A stretch of 64,000 bases of DNA from Sulfobacillus thermotolerans (GCA_002951815.1 CP019454.1:2108001-2172000); one strand, 5' to 3'; shown: positions 1 to 9,920, counted from the first letter of the stretch. Numbers and translations are program-made. The notes: a model not told the origin generated them from the sequence alone.

Positions 1-936
1 GCGTTGCCTAACATGGGTCATGCGTGTGGCCATAATCTTATTGCGACTATGTCCGTAGGCGGTGCTGTCGCTCTGGCGACGTGGCTAGAAGACCACGAAT
101 ACTCCGCCCATATCCAGGTCATTGGAAGCCCTGGCGAAGAAGGCGGTGGCGGCAAAATCTTTTTGCTTGAGAAGGGGGTTTTTGAAAACGTCGACTTGGC
201 TCTGATGCTTCATCCAGCGGCAAACGACGAAGTGGCGCCGCAGTATCTGGCACGCGAAGGCATTGATGTGGAGTTCTTCGGTGTGGCAGCTCACGCCGCT
301 GCTGCACCCGAACAGGGAATTAATGCGCTTGACGCCGTCGTCGCATTCTATCAGTTGCTTCATGCGCTACGTCCTCGTTTAAGGCCTACTGACCGGATTC
401 ACGGCATTATTACTCATGGTGGAGATTCACCCAACGTTATCCCTGAATACACTAGTGCCCGCATCCTGGTTCGATCCATTGATGCTGAGCGTGTGCATGA
501 GCTCTTAACATGGGTTGAAATGGCGGCGGATTCTGCAGCGAAAGGAACAGGTTGTCAATTTCGTTGGTCCCGGTTCGTGCCCTTTTATGAAAATGTTGTG
601 CACAATTCTAAACTCACGGGTCTCGCTGAACACGTGTTTCGTGAATTCGGTCGTGTTCCGGTAACGGGTACACAGTCTCATGGCTCAACCGATATGGGAA
701 ATGTCAGCCATCTGGTGCCATCTTTACATGCCAACATTGGGCTCGGTCAAGGTCTTGTTGCCCACACTCATGACTTTTGTACGGCAGCCGATTCGGTACA
801 AGCTAGGCAGACGATGATTGATGGGGCTGGCATTTTGGCGACGATGGGGGCGCGCTATGTGACTGACATGGGGTTGCAAAATAGCGTGCATTCCCAATTC
901 TTGCGACCCCAAGGGGTGTTTGTCGATAGAGATTGA
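1..936 (+). CDS. M20-family amidohydrolase, 5' end outside window
   Basis: This is the C-terminal part of a zinc-dependent M20 (M20D-like) amidohydrolase, related to aminobenzoyl-glutamate, indole-acyl and N-acyl amino acid hydrolases. The frame is open from the first base, so the true start lies upstream. Family members are usually about 390-400 residues, so roughly 80-90 N-terminal residues are missing. Visible metal-site motifs are MGHACGHN near the start and GSPGEEGGGG about 30 residues later. The AAHAAAAPEQGINALDA segment matches the dimerisation-domain part of the family. An MFS transporter follows 88 bp downstream, suggesting uptake and hydrolysis of one amide or peptide-like compound. 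The substrate cannot be named from sequence. Confidence 0.85.
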   Translation, partial: ALPNMGHACGHNLIATMSVGGAVALATWLEDHEYSAHIQVIGSPGEEGGGGKIFLLEKGVFENVDLALMLHPAANDEVAPQYLAREGIDVEFFGVAAHAAAAPEQGINALDAVVAFYQLLHALRPRLRPTDRIHGIITHGGDSPNVIPEYTSARILVRSIDAERVHELLTWVEMAADSAAKGTGCQFRWSRFVPFYENVVHNSKLTGLAEHVFREFGRVPVTGTQSHGSTDMGNVSHLVPSLHANIGLGQGLVAHTHDFCTAADSVQARQTMIDGAGILATMGARYVTDMGLQNSVHSQFLRPQGVFVDRD

Positions 937-1024
937 TTGATTTTCAAAACCCAAGGGAATGGCAAGAATTCAAGTTTAGGTAAACCGTAGCGTTCATGAC
1001 CATTATGAGGGGAGATAAAAGGAA

Positions 1025-2254
1025 ATGGGCCAAGAAGTTACCGTCAAAACCATGAAAGCGCCTGACACATTACGAGGACGGGCTAGACAAAGTCGCACCA
1101 TGTTTATTGTGATGGTTCTCGTTGCGGGCTTGCCGGCGTTAATTGAAGGGTTTGATACGAGCTTATATGCTTTTGGATCCCCGTATATTCTCAAGGACAT
1201 GCATGCGCATTCCTTGGCCTTGTTAGGCTTAATTGGTACAGCTTATGCTCTTGGTATTGCGGTGTTTAGCTTAATCGGTGGCTTGCTATTTGACTATTTT
1301 TCCGTAAAGTGGACAGTGATGATAGCTGTTTTAATTTTTGCCATTTTTACATTGCTAACAGGCTATGCCCCAAACGTTATGTCGTTATTTTGGATGCGTC
1401 TACTAGTAGGATTTGGCGAGGGGATGTTCCAGCCGGCTATTATCACTTTGCTCGGAGACATTTTCTTTGAAACACGAGGACGAGGGGTTTCTGTATTTGC
1501 CGTTTTCTTTGGCGCTGGTGTTTTTTTTAGCCCCTATGTCATTGCGCCTTTTCTTCCCCATGTGCAAATTCCTTTTGCTATATCCGCCCTTTTAAGCGTT
1601 ATTGTGTTAGGACTTTTTGCTTGGATAATACCCCCCGTTTACAAAACGGTGACGGCGAGACGACTTCAATTGGGAAATATCTTCAACCGCAACGTGTTAG
1701 CCTTATCTACATCCATTTTCTTATTTGGTATTAGTTTGTTTGGCTTTCGCAGTTATTTCTCAGATTACCTATTGTTTGGGTTACATTTAGTGAAAGCACA
1801 AGCTGCAACTATCGCATCCATGGAAGGATTAGGCGGCCTCTTATTGGCCTTTCCTCTAGGATCTTTAGCAGATAAATGGGGACGCAAACCGGTGGTGAGT
1901 GTTGCTTCGGTTCTGGTCATGTTGGGTAGTTTGTTAGTGTTTAGTGGTAGCGGACAAGTCGGTTTTTTGATCTTTTCTACATTCTTATTTGGTGCCGGAT
2001 GGGGCGTTTATGTAGACTTGGTATCGGCTCTCGGCCAGGACTCTGTATCTGATGTGATTGCTGGGACCGTGACTGGTTGGCTTTTGCTAATCTTTAATGT
2101 GGGAGCACTTTTGGGTGGACCGTTGTTTGGCCTTTTGCTCCATCAAGGGTATCAAAAAGCGGGGCTCTTTGGTATTGGAATCCCAGCCGTCTTAGCCTTT
2201 GTAATGACCTTAGCGACAAAGCCTGTTCGAACTAGCAACATCTTGACTGATTAA
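1025..2254 (+). CDS. MFS transporter
   Basis: A 409-residue major facilitator superfamily permease of the inner membrane with about twelve hydrophobic segments. The GRARQSR basic N-terminus precedes the first membrane span. The loop motif DKWGRKP near residue 287 is the classic MFS motif between spans 8 and 9 (second half), and the region after span 2 (GLLFDYFSVKWT) is its weaker first-half copy. The ATG is preceded by AGGGGAG. It follows the M20 hydrolase on the same strand, so it may import that enzyme's substrate. The substrate is unknown; family membership is secure. Confidence 0.85.
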   Translation: MGQEVTVKTMKAPDTLRGRARQSRTMFIVMVLVAGLPALIEGFDTSLYAFGSPYILKDMHAHSLALLGLIGTAYALGIAVFSLIGGLLFDYFSVKWTVMIAVLIFAIFTLLTGYAPNVMSLFWMRLLVGFGEGMFQPAIITLLGDIFFETRGRGVSVFAVFFGAGVFFSPYVIAPFLPHVQIPFAISALLSVIVLGLFAWIIPPVYKTVTARRLQLGNIFNRNVLALSTSIFLFGISLFGFRSYFSDYLLFGLHLVKAQAATIASMEGLGGLLLAFPLGSLADKWGRKPVVSVASVLVMLGSLLVFSGSGQVGFLIFSTFLFGAGWGVYVDLVSALGQDSVSDVIAGTVTGWLLLIFNVGALLGGPLFGLLLHQGYQKAGLFGIGIPAVLAFVMTLATKPVRTSNILTD

Positions 2255-2708
2255 CTGCTACATTGTCACAACGCGTTGCGAGTGGGCGCGACGTCAAGAT
2301 GCCAAGACTGCGATTAGTATCTGCCTTGTCACAGGTAAAGTTGTCTGTCAATCGCTGTCAAGGCTTGGACACACCGGGCTTTCGGGCTTTTAACCAGGAC
2401 GATGATGAAGTAGACACTGCAAGTCAATTGTCTGCAAAGATGGCGAATTACGCCAGAGTCAGATTCAGGCTTTCCGTCGGCAGGCCGGGTGGTTGCGTTT
2501 AAAAGGTTTATAATTGCTTCTTGCCCGAGACCGCCTTTTGCGGTCTCGGTGTCTCGGCCGTCACTTAGTGGACTTTTTGAGGACGTGGCGGGTTGTTTGC
2601 ATTTATTTTACATCGTTGTGATAGCAACTCTTTTGATTCCTGATTCACCTTTGGAGACCTAGGTATTAAAGGTTATTAATACCACGTTTGGCGATAGACT
2701 GAGTACTT
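2255..2708. other. Intergenic, no convincing gene
   Basis: This 454-bp gap between the MFS gene and the convergent glycosyltransferase holds the hairpin at 2525-2549. It also holds a weaker A+T-rich hairpin at 2662-2683 (GGTATTAA / TTAATACC) that may end the minus-strand gene. A 79-codon frame at 2263-2502 has no recognisable product or good ribosome binding site and is not called. Confidence 0.6.
2525..2549 (+). terminator. Strong hairpin after the MFS gene
   Basis: A 10-bp perfect GC-rich stem (CCGAGACCGC / GCGGTCTCGG) with a 5-base loop CTTTT. No long T-run follows, so it may be a weak or factor-assisted terminator. It lies 270 bp after the MFS stop. Confidence 0.55.
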
Positions 2709-4100
2709 TTAAAGGGGAGACAAAGCACGGATTTGATTTCTTAGTAAGCGTGACTCGCGTTGATTATTGACAATGCCGATTGCTACGGAACCAAATGTTA
2801 TGATAGCTGCAAACATATACTGGATGGCAATTGCTATTGAACTAAATCCATGATTACCACCGGGTAGTGCAAAATAGCCTGACAAAATCCTATGATGAGA
2901 AAAAATACTTGGTTCTATCCATTGGCGAATTAATGGGACGCCATTAACAGAAGGCAACACGGCCGGTATATTAGGAGCGATAAAGAAAAGCCATGCTAAA
3001 AAGATGAGAGATAGCGGAAATAATTGATTGAGTTTGGGAGACTCGCGAATCATATCTAACCAATAGCCAGTAGAAAGAAGTAATGGGGTTACGATCAGCA
3101 ACCAAGTATGAATTTCAATTAGAGGCGAGGAAAAAAGTATTAAAAATCCTAACAACGCTACCACTAGTCTCAAGTCATAGTGTTGTTCGGGTTTTTGTTT
3201 TTCAAAATAAACCAAAAAAGCAATGGGAACTCCGAAACCAAAAACCCACGCACTTATCGGCGCCAAGCTTTTGAAGCGTGTAGCCATTAGAATGCCTTTG
3301 AACGAACCGTTCCACGGAGCGCCGCCGTAGCGAAAGTCGACTGCATTGACTTGGGACAATGTATGGAAGATGTAGTAAGAATATAAATTCATGGGAACCA
3401 AGAGACTGGTAAGTATAATGCTACCAACAACCATTATTGAGGCGCCCTTAATAATCCTCCATTTTCTTTGAATAAGCCAGAAGACGATAAATATTGCTGG
3501 GGTGACTTTGATACAAGCTGCAAGGGCGATAAGCGCACCGCCAGTTGAGTTCTTTTCCTTTCCATAAATTAAATAGAAACCTAAGGCAACTAAAAAAGAG
3601 AGAAATATGTCGACTTGGCCCATATAGAAGTTTTCGAAAAGGGGATAAAAGAGCAGTCCTAAACTTATAAGGATGAGTTGGTTCATCTTAAGGCGGGTGG
3701 CCCACCTGCTTATGAGAACAACCATTGCAGTATATGCGGCGGCAGATAAAAGGTTCCATGTCCAAAAAGCCCATTTTAAGGGTAGCAATCCTAGCGGTGA
3801 AAAAATCACGGCAAATAATGGAGGGTATGCATAGATGTTCAAACCGATTTTGGTGATGTCATGGCGATGTAACCACGCATGTTGAGCGCCAGCATTATAA
3901 AGCGTTTGTCCACCGTGGAGTAAGATATCTCTAAAAGAGAAATAAAACCATAAAAAGTCAGGTTTAACATGTTGAACGTAACTGATTGAGAAATCGCTAA
4001 CTTGGTAAAATGCCCATATAAAATGGCAAAGAGCTCCCCAAAAGAAAAAATACGTAAGCCACAAGAAAATGTTGTTCAAAGGCGCACGCAATAGTATCAA
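2709..4100 (-). CDS. GT87-like membrane glycosyltransferase (DUF2029)
   Basis: A 463-residue polytopic membrane protein of the GT-C superfold, most like glycosyltransferase family 87 mannosyltransferases (DUF2029), which use polyprenyl-phosphate sugars. Around ten hydrophobic spans are visible. An acidic residue sits in the first extracytoplasmic loop (HVKPDFLWFYFSFRDIL), the position of the GT-C catalytic Asp. The segment YAYPPLFAVIFSPLGLLPL is typical of the family. It stands alone on the minus strand, is more A+T rich than its neighbours, and has no glycan operon around it. Acceptor and sugar are unknown. Confidence 0.75.
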   Translation of the reverse strand: MILLRAPLNNIFLWLTYFFFWGALCHFIWAFYQVSDFSISYVQHVKPDFLWFYFSFRDILLHGGQTLYNAGAQHAWLHRHDITKIGLNIYAYPPLFAVIFSPLGLLPLKWAFWTWNLLSAAAYTAMVVLISRWATRLKMNQLILISLGLLFYPLFENFYMGQVDIFLSFLVALGFYLIYGKEKNSTGGALIALAACIKVTPAIFIVFWLIQRKWRIIKGASIMVVGSIILTSLLVPMNLYSYYIFHTLSQVNAVDFRYGGAPWNGSFKGILMATRFKSLAPISAWVFGFGVPIAFLVYFEKQKPEQHYDLRLVVALLGFLILFSSPLIEIHTWLLIVTPLLLSTGYWLDMIRESPKLNQLFPLSLIFLAWLFFIAPNIPAVLPSVNGVPLIRQWIEPSIFSHHRILSGYFALPGGNHGFSSIAIAIQYMFAAIITFGSVAIGIVNNQRESRLLRNQIRALSPL

Positions 4101-4274
4101 GCCCCTTATATTATAAAATTGTTCATTTCCCTGCTAGATTCGACTTTTTCGTGAAAAATCCTCTTTCATAAAACGCGCTGAAGCAAATTTTCTTAATGAA
4201 ATGGCCAAAGCCATATCAAATAGTTATCTTTTTCACAATATAAAATACATCGATTTTTGATGTATCATGTATTT

Positions 4275-4309
4275 AATCGGTTACGGTAAACGATTACGAG
4301 TAACCGATT
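4275..4309 (+). promoter_or_regulatory. Probable LacI-family operator (nested palindromes)
   Basis: An outer perfect inverted repeat AATCGGTTAC (4275-4284) and GTAACCGATT (4300-4309) encloses a near palindrome GTAAACGATTAC (4286-4297, 10 of 12 symmetric). The inner element carries the central CG typical of LacI-family operators. It ends 12 bp before the lacI start codon, so autoregulation is expected. Confidence 0.6.
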
Positions 4310-4321
4310 GCGGAGGGAACA

Positions 4322-5326
4322 ATGGCGACTATTAAAGATGTGGCTCGCAAAGCTGGGGTGTCTACGGCAACGGTATCGCACGTTATAAATGGAACCCGAG
4401 TTGTCGCTGCGGCGACCATTGAAGCGGTACGACAGGCCATGGCGGAATTGGATTATAGCCCATCGGCTTATGGCCGAGCTTTGCGGACGCGGACATTAAA
4501 GCAGATTGGGTTTGTTGTTGCAGATTTGACAAATCCATTTTTTGCTGCAGTCTTTTCAGGCGTTGAGAAGTTGGCATTGCAGAATGGTTACAGTGTCGTG
4601 GTTAGCCATTCCGGCGAGAATGCGTCTCTTGAAGAACAAGCTGTGAATAGCCTGATTGCCCGTGGCGTCGATGGTTTAATTGTGGCGCCGGTGGCCCAAA
4701 GTCGTTTGTGTCAGTCACTGGATAACATCGCTGTTCCTGTGGTTTTTATTGACCGTGATTGCGGGAATAGCGGTATTCCTGCCGTAACGACACAAATGGA
4801 GCAAGCCATTTACGAGGCGGTGGCGGCGCTGCATGAAGCCGGATTTAAAGATATCGGGTTTATGGCTGGCCGCGCAGGACTGTCGACGACTCTACATCGG
4901 CGGCAAGCCTATGACCATGCGATGCGCAAATTAGGATTGGAGCCCCGTGTATTTGAGGGAGACTCGCGGATGGACAGTGGGCGCGAGGCAGTAGAGTGGG
5001 CTAATAGTCTCGTTCCTCCCTTTGGTATGATTTGTGGCAATAACTTGATGGCGATGGGGTTTGTACAGGAATTGCTTCAACGGGGCCTCATGGCGCGATG
5101 GGGAAATGGGATTGTGGTGATCGATGATGAGGTATGGACGACTTTTACTACGCCAAAAGTATCGGTTATTGCTCAGCCTACGGTTGCTATGGGCGAACAA
5201 AGCATGCGGTTGCTGTTGTCGGTCATCGCTCATGACGAAGACAAATCGTCGGTCTGTTTGCCCTGCGTGTTCGAGCCACGCGGAATTCTTGGGGCCACGA
5301 TGATGGAAGAGGGGACGAACGGATGA
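4322..5326 (+). CDS. LacI-family transcriptional regulator
   Basis: A 334-residue DNA-binding repressor. The N-terminal helix-turn-helix and hinge are complete: TIKDVARKAGVSTATVSHVI, then RQAMAELDYSPSAYGRALRT. A periplasmic-binding-like sugar-sensing domain follows, starting at IGFVVADLTNPFFAAVFSGVE. The ATG is preceded by GGAGGG. The gene overlaps the downstream kinase by 4 bp (ATGA), placing it at the head of a sugar uptake operon and suggesting that it senses that sugar or its phosphate. The nested palindrome just upstream is its likely own operator. Confidence 0.93.
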   Translation: MATIKDVARKAGVSTATVSHVINGTRVVAAATIEAVRQAMAELDYSPSAYGRALRTRTLKQIGFVVADLTNPFFAAVFSGVEKLALQNGYSVVVSHSGENASLEEQAVNSLIARGVDGLIVAPVAQSRLCQSLDNIAVPVVFIDRDCGNSGIPAVTTQMEQAIYEAVAALHEAGFKDIGFMAGRAGLSTTLHRRQAYDHAMRKLGLEPRVFEGDSRMDSGREAVEWANSLVPPFGMICGNNLMAMGFVQELLQRGLMARWGNGIVVIDDEVWTTFTTPKVSVIAQPTVAMGEQSMRLLLSVIAHDEDKSSVCLPCVFEPRGILGATMMEEGTNG

Positions 5327-6231
5327 GTATGGTTGTGTTGGGGAGTGCGGTAGTCGACATGCCATTGGCCTATGACCACATGCCGGTGGATGGAGAAACA
5401 GCGCGCGTGACCAAGAGCGATATGATGGTTGGCGGTAAAGGCGTCAATCAAGCATTACAACTTGCGCATTTGGGAGAAGATGTGACGCTGATTACCGCCC
5501 TTGGGAAGGATCCCTTAGGGCAATGGATGAAAGACCGCCTCTCCGACGCTCATTTAACGCTACGAGTTATTACAGGATCCCGAAATACGGCCTATGCCGT
5601 ACCGATTCAGTTGCCTGACCGTCATTTTATTTTTCATGTGCCCGGTGTCAATGAAGAGGTATCGGTTTCTGACTTACAGGCATTGGCATACGACTGGTTG
5701 TCGGTTGATACGTTGATCTTGCAAGGCGAGTTACCGTGGGATGTGTCCTTGTGGGCGGCGTCGCAGGTCGTCAGTGCCGGCGGTCGTGTTGTGCTGAATC
5801 CAGCTCCCGCCAATAACTTGCCTCCTGCATTGCTGGCCTTGGCGAGCGTTGTGACGCCCAATGAGTCGGAATTTTCCATGATGATTCAAGCGCCAGAGGA
5901 TGAATGGGATGATGCGGCGGTCGCCTTATTTGCCCAAAACCCGCGACTCGAGGCGTGTTTGGTGACGTTAGGTGCTAGGGGCCTCTGGTTGTTTCGAAGG
6001 CAGCAAGCACGGATAGAATTTCCGGCAGTTCCCGTGGAAGTGGTTGACCCAACCGGTGCGGGGGACGCTGTTACGGCAGTATGGACGTGGGCAGTATTTC
6101 GCCAGCACATGTCCTATGAAGCGGCATGTAAGCTGGCATTGAAGGCGGGCGCCTTAGTTGTAAGTCGTTGGGGGGCAGGGACAGCATTGCCAGTCAAAGA
6201 CGAGCTATTAAGTGGGTGGGCAACGCAATAG
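5323..6231 (+). CDS. PfkB-family sugar kinase, ribokinase-like
   Basis: A 302-residue cytoplasmic kinase of the ribokinase family. It has the N-terminal PfkB signature GGKGVNQALQLAHLG and, near the C-terminus, DPTGAGDAVTAV with the anion-hole glycines and catalytic Asp. It probably phosphorylates the sugar imported by the adjacent ribose-type ABC transporter, at O5 if that sugar is ribose. No rbsD mutarotase lies nearby, and the presence of a polyol dehydrogenase means that a substrate other than ribose is possible. The start overlaps the lacI stop. Confidence 0.85.
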   Translation: MSMVVLGSAVVDMPLAYDHMPVDGETARVTKSDMMVGGKGVNQALQLAHLGEDVTLITALGKDPLGQWMKDRLSDAHLTLRVITGSRNTAYAVPIQLPDRHFIFHVPGVNEEVSVSDLQALAYDWLSVDTLILQGELPWDVSLWAASQVVSAGGRVVLNPAPANNLPPALLALASVVTPNESEFSMMIQAPEDEWDDAAVALFAQNPRLEACLVTLGARGLWLFRRQQARIEFPAVPVEVVDPTGAGDAVTAVWTWAVFRQHMSYEAACKLALKAGALVVSRWGAGTALPVKDELLSGWATQ

Positions 6232-6317
6232 AGACTGAGGGTCTTAAAGCGAGGACGTTGCTAATCTAAGCGGCAGAAAATAGAGGAACAACTCTTAACA
6301 TTTGGGAGGTTTATATA

Positions 6318-7307
6318 ATGACCAAGAAAGTTATCGGGTTAGCATTGGGAACGGTATTGGCAAGCATGGCCATTGCAGGATGTGGCACGACCCAAACCGC
6401 GGCAGGGACTACATCTCACAGCAAAGTCATTGGGGTATCAATGTATTCGCTTACTAATCCGTACTTTGCTGCGATGAAGAAGAGTTTTATTGAGAATGGC
6501 AAGAAAGATGGTTTGCAGGTAGAAGTCGAAGCGTCTAACGGAGACCAGTCTACGCAGTTGGCGCAAATTGAGACATTTATTCAGCAACATGTGGCGGCAG
6601 TGGCTATTGTCCCCCAAGACTCGAATTCGATTGTGACGGCTATTAAGGAACTCAATCAGGCTCATATTCCCGTCTTCTTTGTCGATTCGAATGCTAATAC
6701 GAAGCTTATGGCCCAAGACGGTGCCCATGAAGTTGAAGTCGTGGAATCCAACAACTACACAGGGGGCCAAACGGTCGGACAAGAAATGGTTGATCACTAC
6801 GGCAAAAATGCGCATGTGGAAATTGGGATTGTCAACTTTCCGACGGCATCTTCGACCCAAGAACGGGATGCGGGATTTTTGAGCGTGATTCACCAATATC
6901 CTGGTTACCACGTGGTCAGCACCTTGGATGGCAATGTGTCTCCGGTTACGGGTCTGCAAGTCGCTACGGATATGATGGAGGCCCATCCTCATTTACAGGC
7001 GATTTTTTCTGACACTGGGCCTGCGGCGTTAGGGGTCGACCAAGCGATTACCTCAATGCATAAACAAGGGCAAGTCGACTTGTTTGCATTTTCCAGTGCA
7101 AGGCAAAACATTGCTGAGATCGAAAACAACTCGGTATACAAAGCAGGTGCCATGCAGCAGCCAAAGGTCGAGGCACAGGTAGAGGTCGCGAATATCGCAA
7201 AATATCTCGATCATAAATCAGTTCCGAGTCGAGTGCTCATTCCTGTATTGGGAGTGACGAAGGCAAATGCGGCGTCGAGGCTCCCACTGAGTTTCGGAAA
7301 GGTTTAA
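6318..7307 (+). CDS. Sugar ABC transporter substrate-binding lipoprotein (RbsB-like)
   Basis: A 329-residue lipoprotein with signal peptide and lipobox (AIAGC, cysteine about residue 22). It is followed by a periplasmic-binding-protein type 1 domain beginning GVSMYSLTNPYFAAMKKSFIE. The segment IVPQDSNSIVTAIKELNQAHIPVFFVDS matches the ribose/galactose-binding family. It would capture sugar outside the membrane for the next two gene products. A good ribosome binding site (GGGAGGT) precedes the ATG. Confidence 0.9.
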   Translation: MTKKVIGLALGTVLASMAIAGCGTTQTAAGTTSHSKVIGVSMYSLTNPYFAAMKKSFIENGKKDGLQVEVEASNGDQSTQLAQIETFIQQHVAAVAIVPQDSNSIVTAIKELNQAHIPVFFVDSNANTKLMAQDGAHEVEVVESNNYTGGQTVGQEMVDHYGKNAHVEIGIVNFPTASSTQERDAGFLSVIHQYPGYHVVSTLDGNVSPVTGLQVATDMMEAHPHLQAIFSDTGPAALGVDQAITSMHKQGQVDLFAFSSARQNIAEIENNSVYKAGAMQQPKVEAQVEVANIAKYLDHKSVPSRVLIPVLGVTKANAASRLPLSFGKV

Positions 7308-7318
7308 GGTGAGTACAC

Positions 7319-8863
7319 ATGACTTCCATTCCTGTGCTCCAAGTCTCAGGCATTTCGAAGTCGTACAATCGGGTAGAAGTGCTACATCACGTGGACTTAA
7401 CCGTTTATCCTGGTGAAGTTCGAGCATTAATTGGCCATAATGGAGCGGGAAAATCGACGCTGCTTCGAATTTTATCCGGCGCGGAAGCACCGGATCAGGG
7501 AAGCATTATGGTCGGAGGCGAGAAACGATTCTTTGCCAGTCCACGGGATGCTCAAGAATTCGGCGTGGCCGCTGTATATCAAGAGCTCCGCTTACTACCG
7601 CAGTTAAGTGTAGGAGAAAATATCTACTTAGGACACGAGCCGCGCTCGCGCTACGGGATTGACCGCAAGAAGATGTTTCGTGCAGCAGAGCAACTTCTAC
7701 AGCGCCACAATATCCATATCGACCCACGAGAGCAAGTCGGTCGTCTGTCGCATGCTCAGCGTCAGTTGGTCGAAGTTGTTGCGGCATTGGAACGGCAAGC
7801 GCGGGTCATCCTACTCGATGAGCCGACGACGGCTTTGCAGGCAGACCAAGTGGACGATTTAATTCGCACCGTGCGCGGGATTGTCGCGGATGGTACAGTG
7901 GGTGTTATTTTTGTGAGTCATAAACTGGATGAGGTATGGAGTGTTGCGGATCGTCTGACGGTTCTCCGGAATGGTGATGTCGTTCTCGACAAAGCGACGC
8001 GTGAAGCCGACAAACAAGAAGTCATACGGTTTATTGTCGGAGATACCCATGTTGTTGAGTCGTCCCATGGGTTGCTCTCTAGCCAAAAAGGGTCTTCTGG
8101 ATCCCAGCGGACTGAATCTCGCAAAATGGGGCCTGAAATTTTACGAGTAGACAATCTTAGCAGTCGTTCTCTACGCTCTATTTCTTTGAATGTTAACGTA
8201 GGTGAGGTGGTCGGGCTCTATGGGTTGGAAGGATCAGGGCGGACCGATTTCTTTCGCTTGCTCTACGGGCTAGATAGCATGATAGGGGGGCGCATTGACC
8301 TCGCCGGCCGCCCCTACCATCCACATTCTCCGAAACGTGCTATGGCTCTTGGAATTGCGTTTGTGACAGAAGAAAGGAAGAAAGACGGTTTTGTTCCGAT
8401 GCTGTCGACCATTCAGAATGTTGCGCTTCCCGTTCTGTCGCGATATCAATCTTTTGGATTTATTCATCGTTCTACCGTTGAACGTGCCGTGCTTGACACA
8501 CTCAAGCCCTTACAGTTGCGCGGGGACCCTAGTTTGCCTGCGACTCATTTAAGTGGGGGGAATCAGCAGAAAATGCTGTTTGCTCGTACGCTCATGCAAA
8601 ACCCGCGTCTCATTTTATTGGATGAACCCACCAAAGGGGTCGATATCGGGGCTAAAGCCGAAATACATCGTTTGATTCGGGATTTGGTTCAAGGAGGCGA
8701 CGTCGGGGTGATGGTGATTTCTTCGGAAGAAGAAGAGCTTCTGGAAGTGAGTGACCGAATCATTGTCTTTCGCGACCGCACAACCGATGGCACGTCCTAT
8801 CAAACTAAAGCTTTAACAGACATTGACTTGCGAAACTTAGCATTAAGCGAGGTGGTCTCATGA
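7319..8863 (+). CDS. Sugar ABC transporter ATPase, double domain (RbsA-like)
   Basis: A 514-residue fused ATPase with two nucleotide-binding halves. The first has Walker A GHNGAGKST, signature LSHAQRQ and Walker B VILLDEPTTAL. The second has the degenerate Walker A GLEGSGRTD typical of RbsA/MglA proteins, signature LSGGNQQK and Walker B LILLDEPTKGVD. It energises uptake of the sugar bound by the upstream lipoprotein. It overlaps the permease gene by 4 bp. Confidence 0.93.
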   Translation: MTSIPVLQVSGISKSYNRVEVLHHVDLTVYPGEVRALIGHNGAGKSTLLRILSGAEAPDQGSIMVGGEKRFFASPRDAQEFGVAAVYQELRLLPQLSVGENIYLGHEPRSRYGIDRKKMFRAAEQLLQRHNIHIDPREQVGRLSHAQRQLVEVVAALERQARVILLDEPTTALQADQVDDLIRTVRGIVADGTVGVIFVSHKLDEVWSVADRLTVLRNGDVVLDKATREADKQEVIRFIVGDTHVVESSHGLLSSQKGSSGSQRTESRKMGPEILRVDNLSSRSLRSISLNVNVGEVVGLYGLEGSGRTDFFRLLYGLDSMIGGRIDLAGRPYHPHSPKRAMALGIAFVTEERKKDGFVPMLSTIQNVALPVLSRYQSFGFIHRSTVERAVLDTLKPLQLRGDPSLPATHLSGGNQQKMLFARTLMQNPRLILLDEPTKGVDIGAKAEIHRLIRDLVQGGDVGVMVISSEEEELLEVSDRIIVFRDRTTDGTSYQTKALTDIDLRNLALSEVVS

Positions 8864-9888
8864 AACGCACACGGCATATTCCAAAAGAAATGGGGATATT
8901 CTCGGTTCTTGTTGTCGTTTATCTGCTCTTTGGTTTGTTGGCTCCCACGTTTATGACGACCTCGAACACGTTTACTTTGTTACTGAACGGTAGTGTGGTT
9001 GCTTTATTAGCAATTGGTGAAACGTTTGTGCTGTTGACGGCAGGTATTGACTTGTCAGTCGGGGCTGGAATTGCATTGTCGGGTGTGGTGGCCGCGATTG
9101 CTATTCAACATGGATTGCCATGGTACGTAGGGGTTTTGTTGGCTTTAGCCTCCACCACACTAATTGGTTTGTTCAATGGCGTGGTCATTCATTACGTGAA
9201 GGTACCTCCGTTTATCGTGACCTTTGCAACCATGGGGGTCGCCTCAAGCATTCCCTTGATCTTGACAAATGCCACACCCATTCCGATTACCAGTAACACG
9301 TTTTCCTTTATTGGGCAGGGATTTATTGGACCTATTCCATTTGCCGTTCTACTGTTAGCGGTAGTCGCGATTATTGCTCATCTAATTCTTTCTAGGACCG
9401 TGTTTGGTTTGCACGTGTACTCAGTGGGAGGGAATAGAGAGTCTGCGCGATTGGCCGGAGTTAATACCGCCAAAGTGGATGTCGTGGTGTATATGGTCAG
9501 TGGGTTAATGGCAGGACTAGGGGGGCTCGTAGATGCATCGCGATTGATGTCTGGGTACCCAACGGCTGGATCTGGAACTTCTTTGTTCTTTTCCATCTCT
9601 GCGGCCGTGGTGGGTGGTGTCAGTTTATTTGGGGGCGTTGGAACCATTTTGGGCGCAATCATTGGAGCAGTGTTAATTGCTGTGGTCAGTGACGGGATGG
9701 ATATTATGAATGTCAGCAGTTACTGGCAGCCTTTGGTGATTGGGCTCATTATTCTGGTGGGAGTGACTATTGACACATTGCGCGTGGCGCAGTCCCAGCG
9801 TGTATCGTTTCGTGAGGTATTTGTGGCCCGGTTTACACGGCGAGCAGTCGACCACGCTGCGGGAGAGGCCAAATCAGCAAGTAAGTAA
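8860..9888 (+). CDS. Sugar ABC transporter permease (RbsC-like)
   Basis: A 342-residue permease of the BPD_transp_2 family with about ten membrane segments. Typical family stretches are LTAGIDLSVGAGIALSG and GLHVYSVGGNRESARLAGVN, the latter being the cytoplasmic loop that contacts the ATPase. It completes a ribose/xylose-type importer. The C-terminal tail is longer and more basic than usual. Confidence 0.93.
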   Translation: MKRTRHIPKEMGIFSVLVVVYLLFGLLAPTFMTTSNTFTLLLNGSVVALLAIGETFVLLTAGIDLSVGAGIALSGVVAAIAIQHGLPWYVGVLLALASTTLIGLFNGVVIHYVKVPPFIVTFATMGVASSIPLILTNATPIPITSNTFSFIGQGFIGPIPFAVLLLAVVAIIAHLILSRTVFGLHVYSVGGNRESARLAGVNTAKVDVVVYMVSGLMAGLGGLVDASRLMSGYPTAGSGTSLFFSISAAVVGGVSLFGGVGTILGAIIGAVLIAVVSDGMDIMNVSSYWQPLVIGLIILVGVTIDTLRVAQSQRVSFREVFVARFTRRAVDHAAGEAKSASK

Positions 9889-9920
9889 GAGAATTAAGTC
9901 ATGCCAGGAGGGACTATGCG

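Noticed and set aside
2263-2502. 79-codon plus-strand frame after the MFS gene.
   Set aside because: No family, no good ribosome binding site and low-complexity basic composition.
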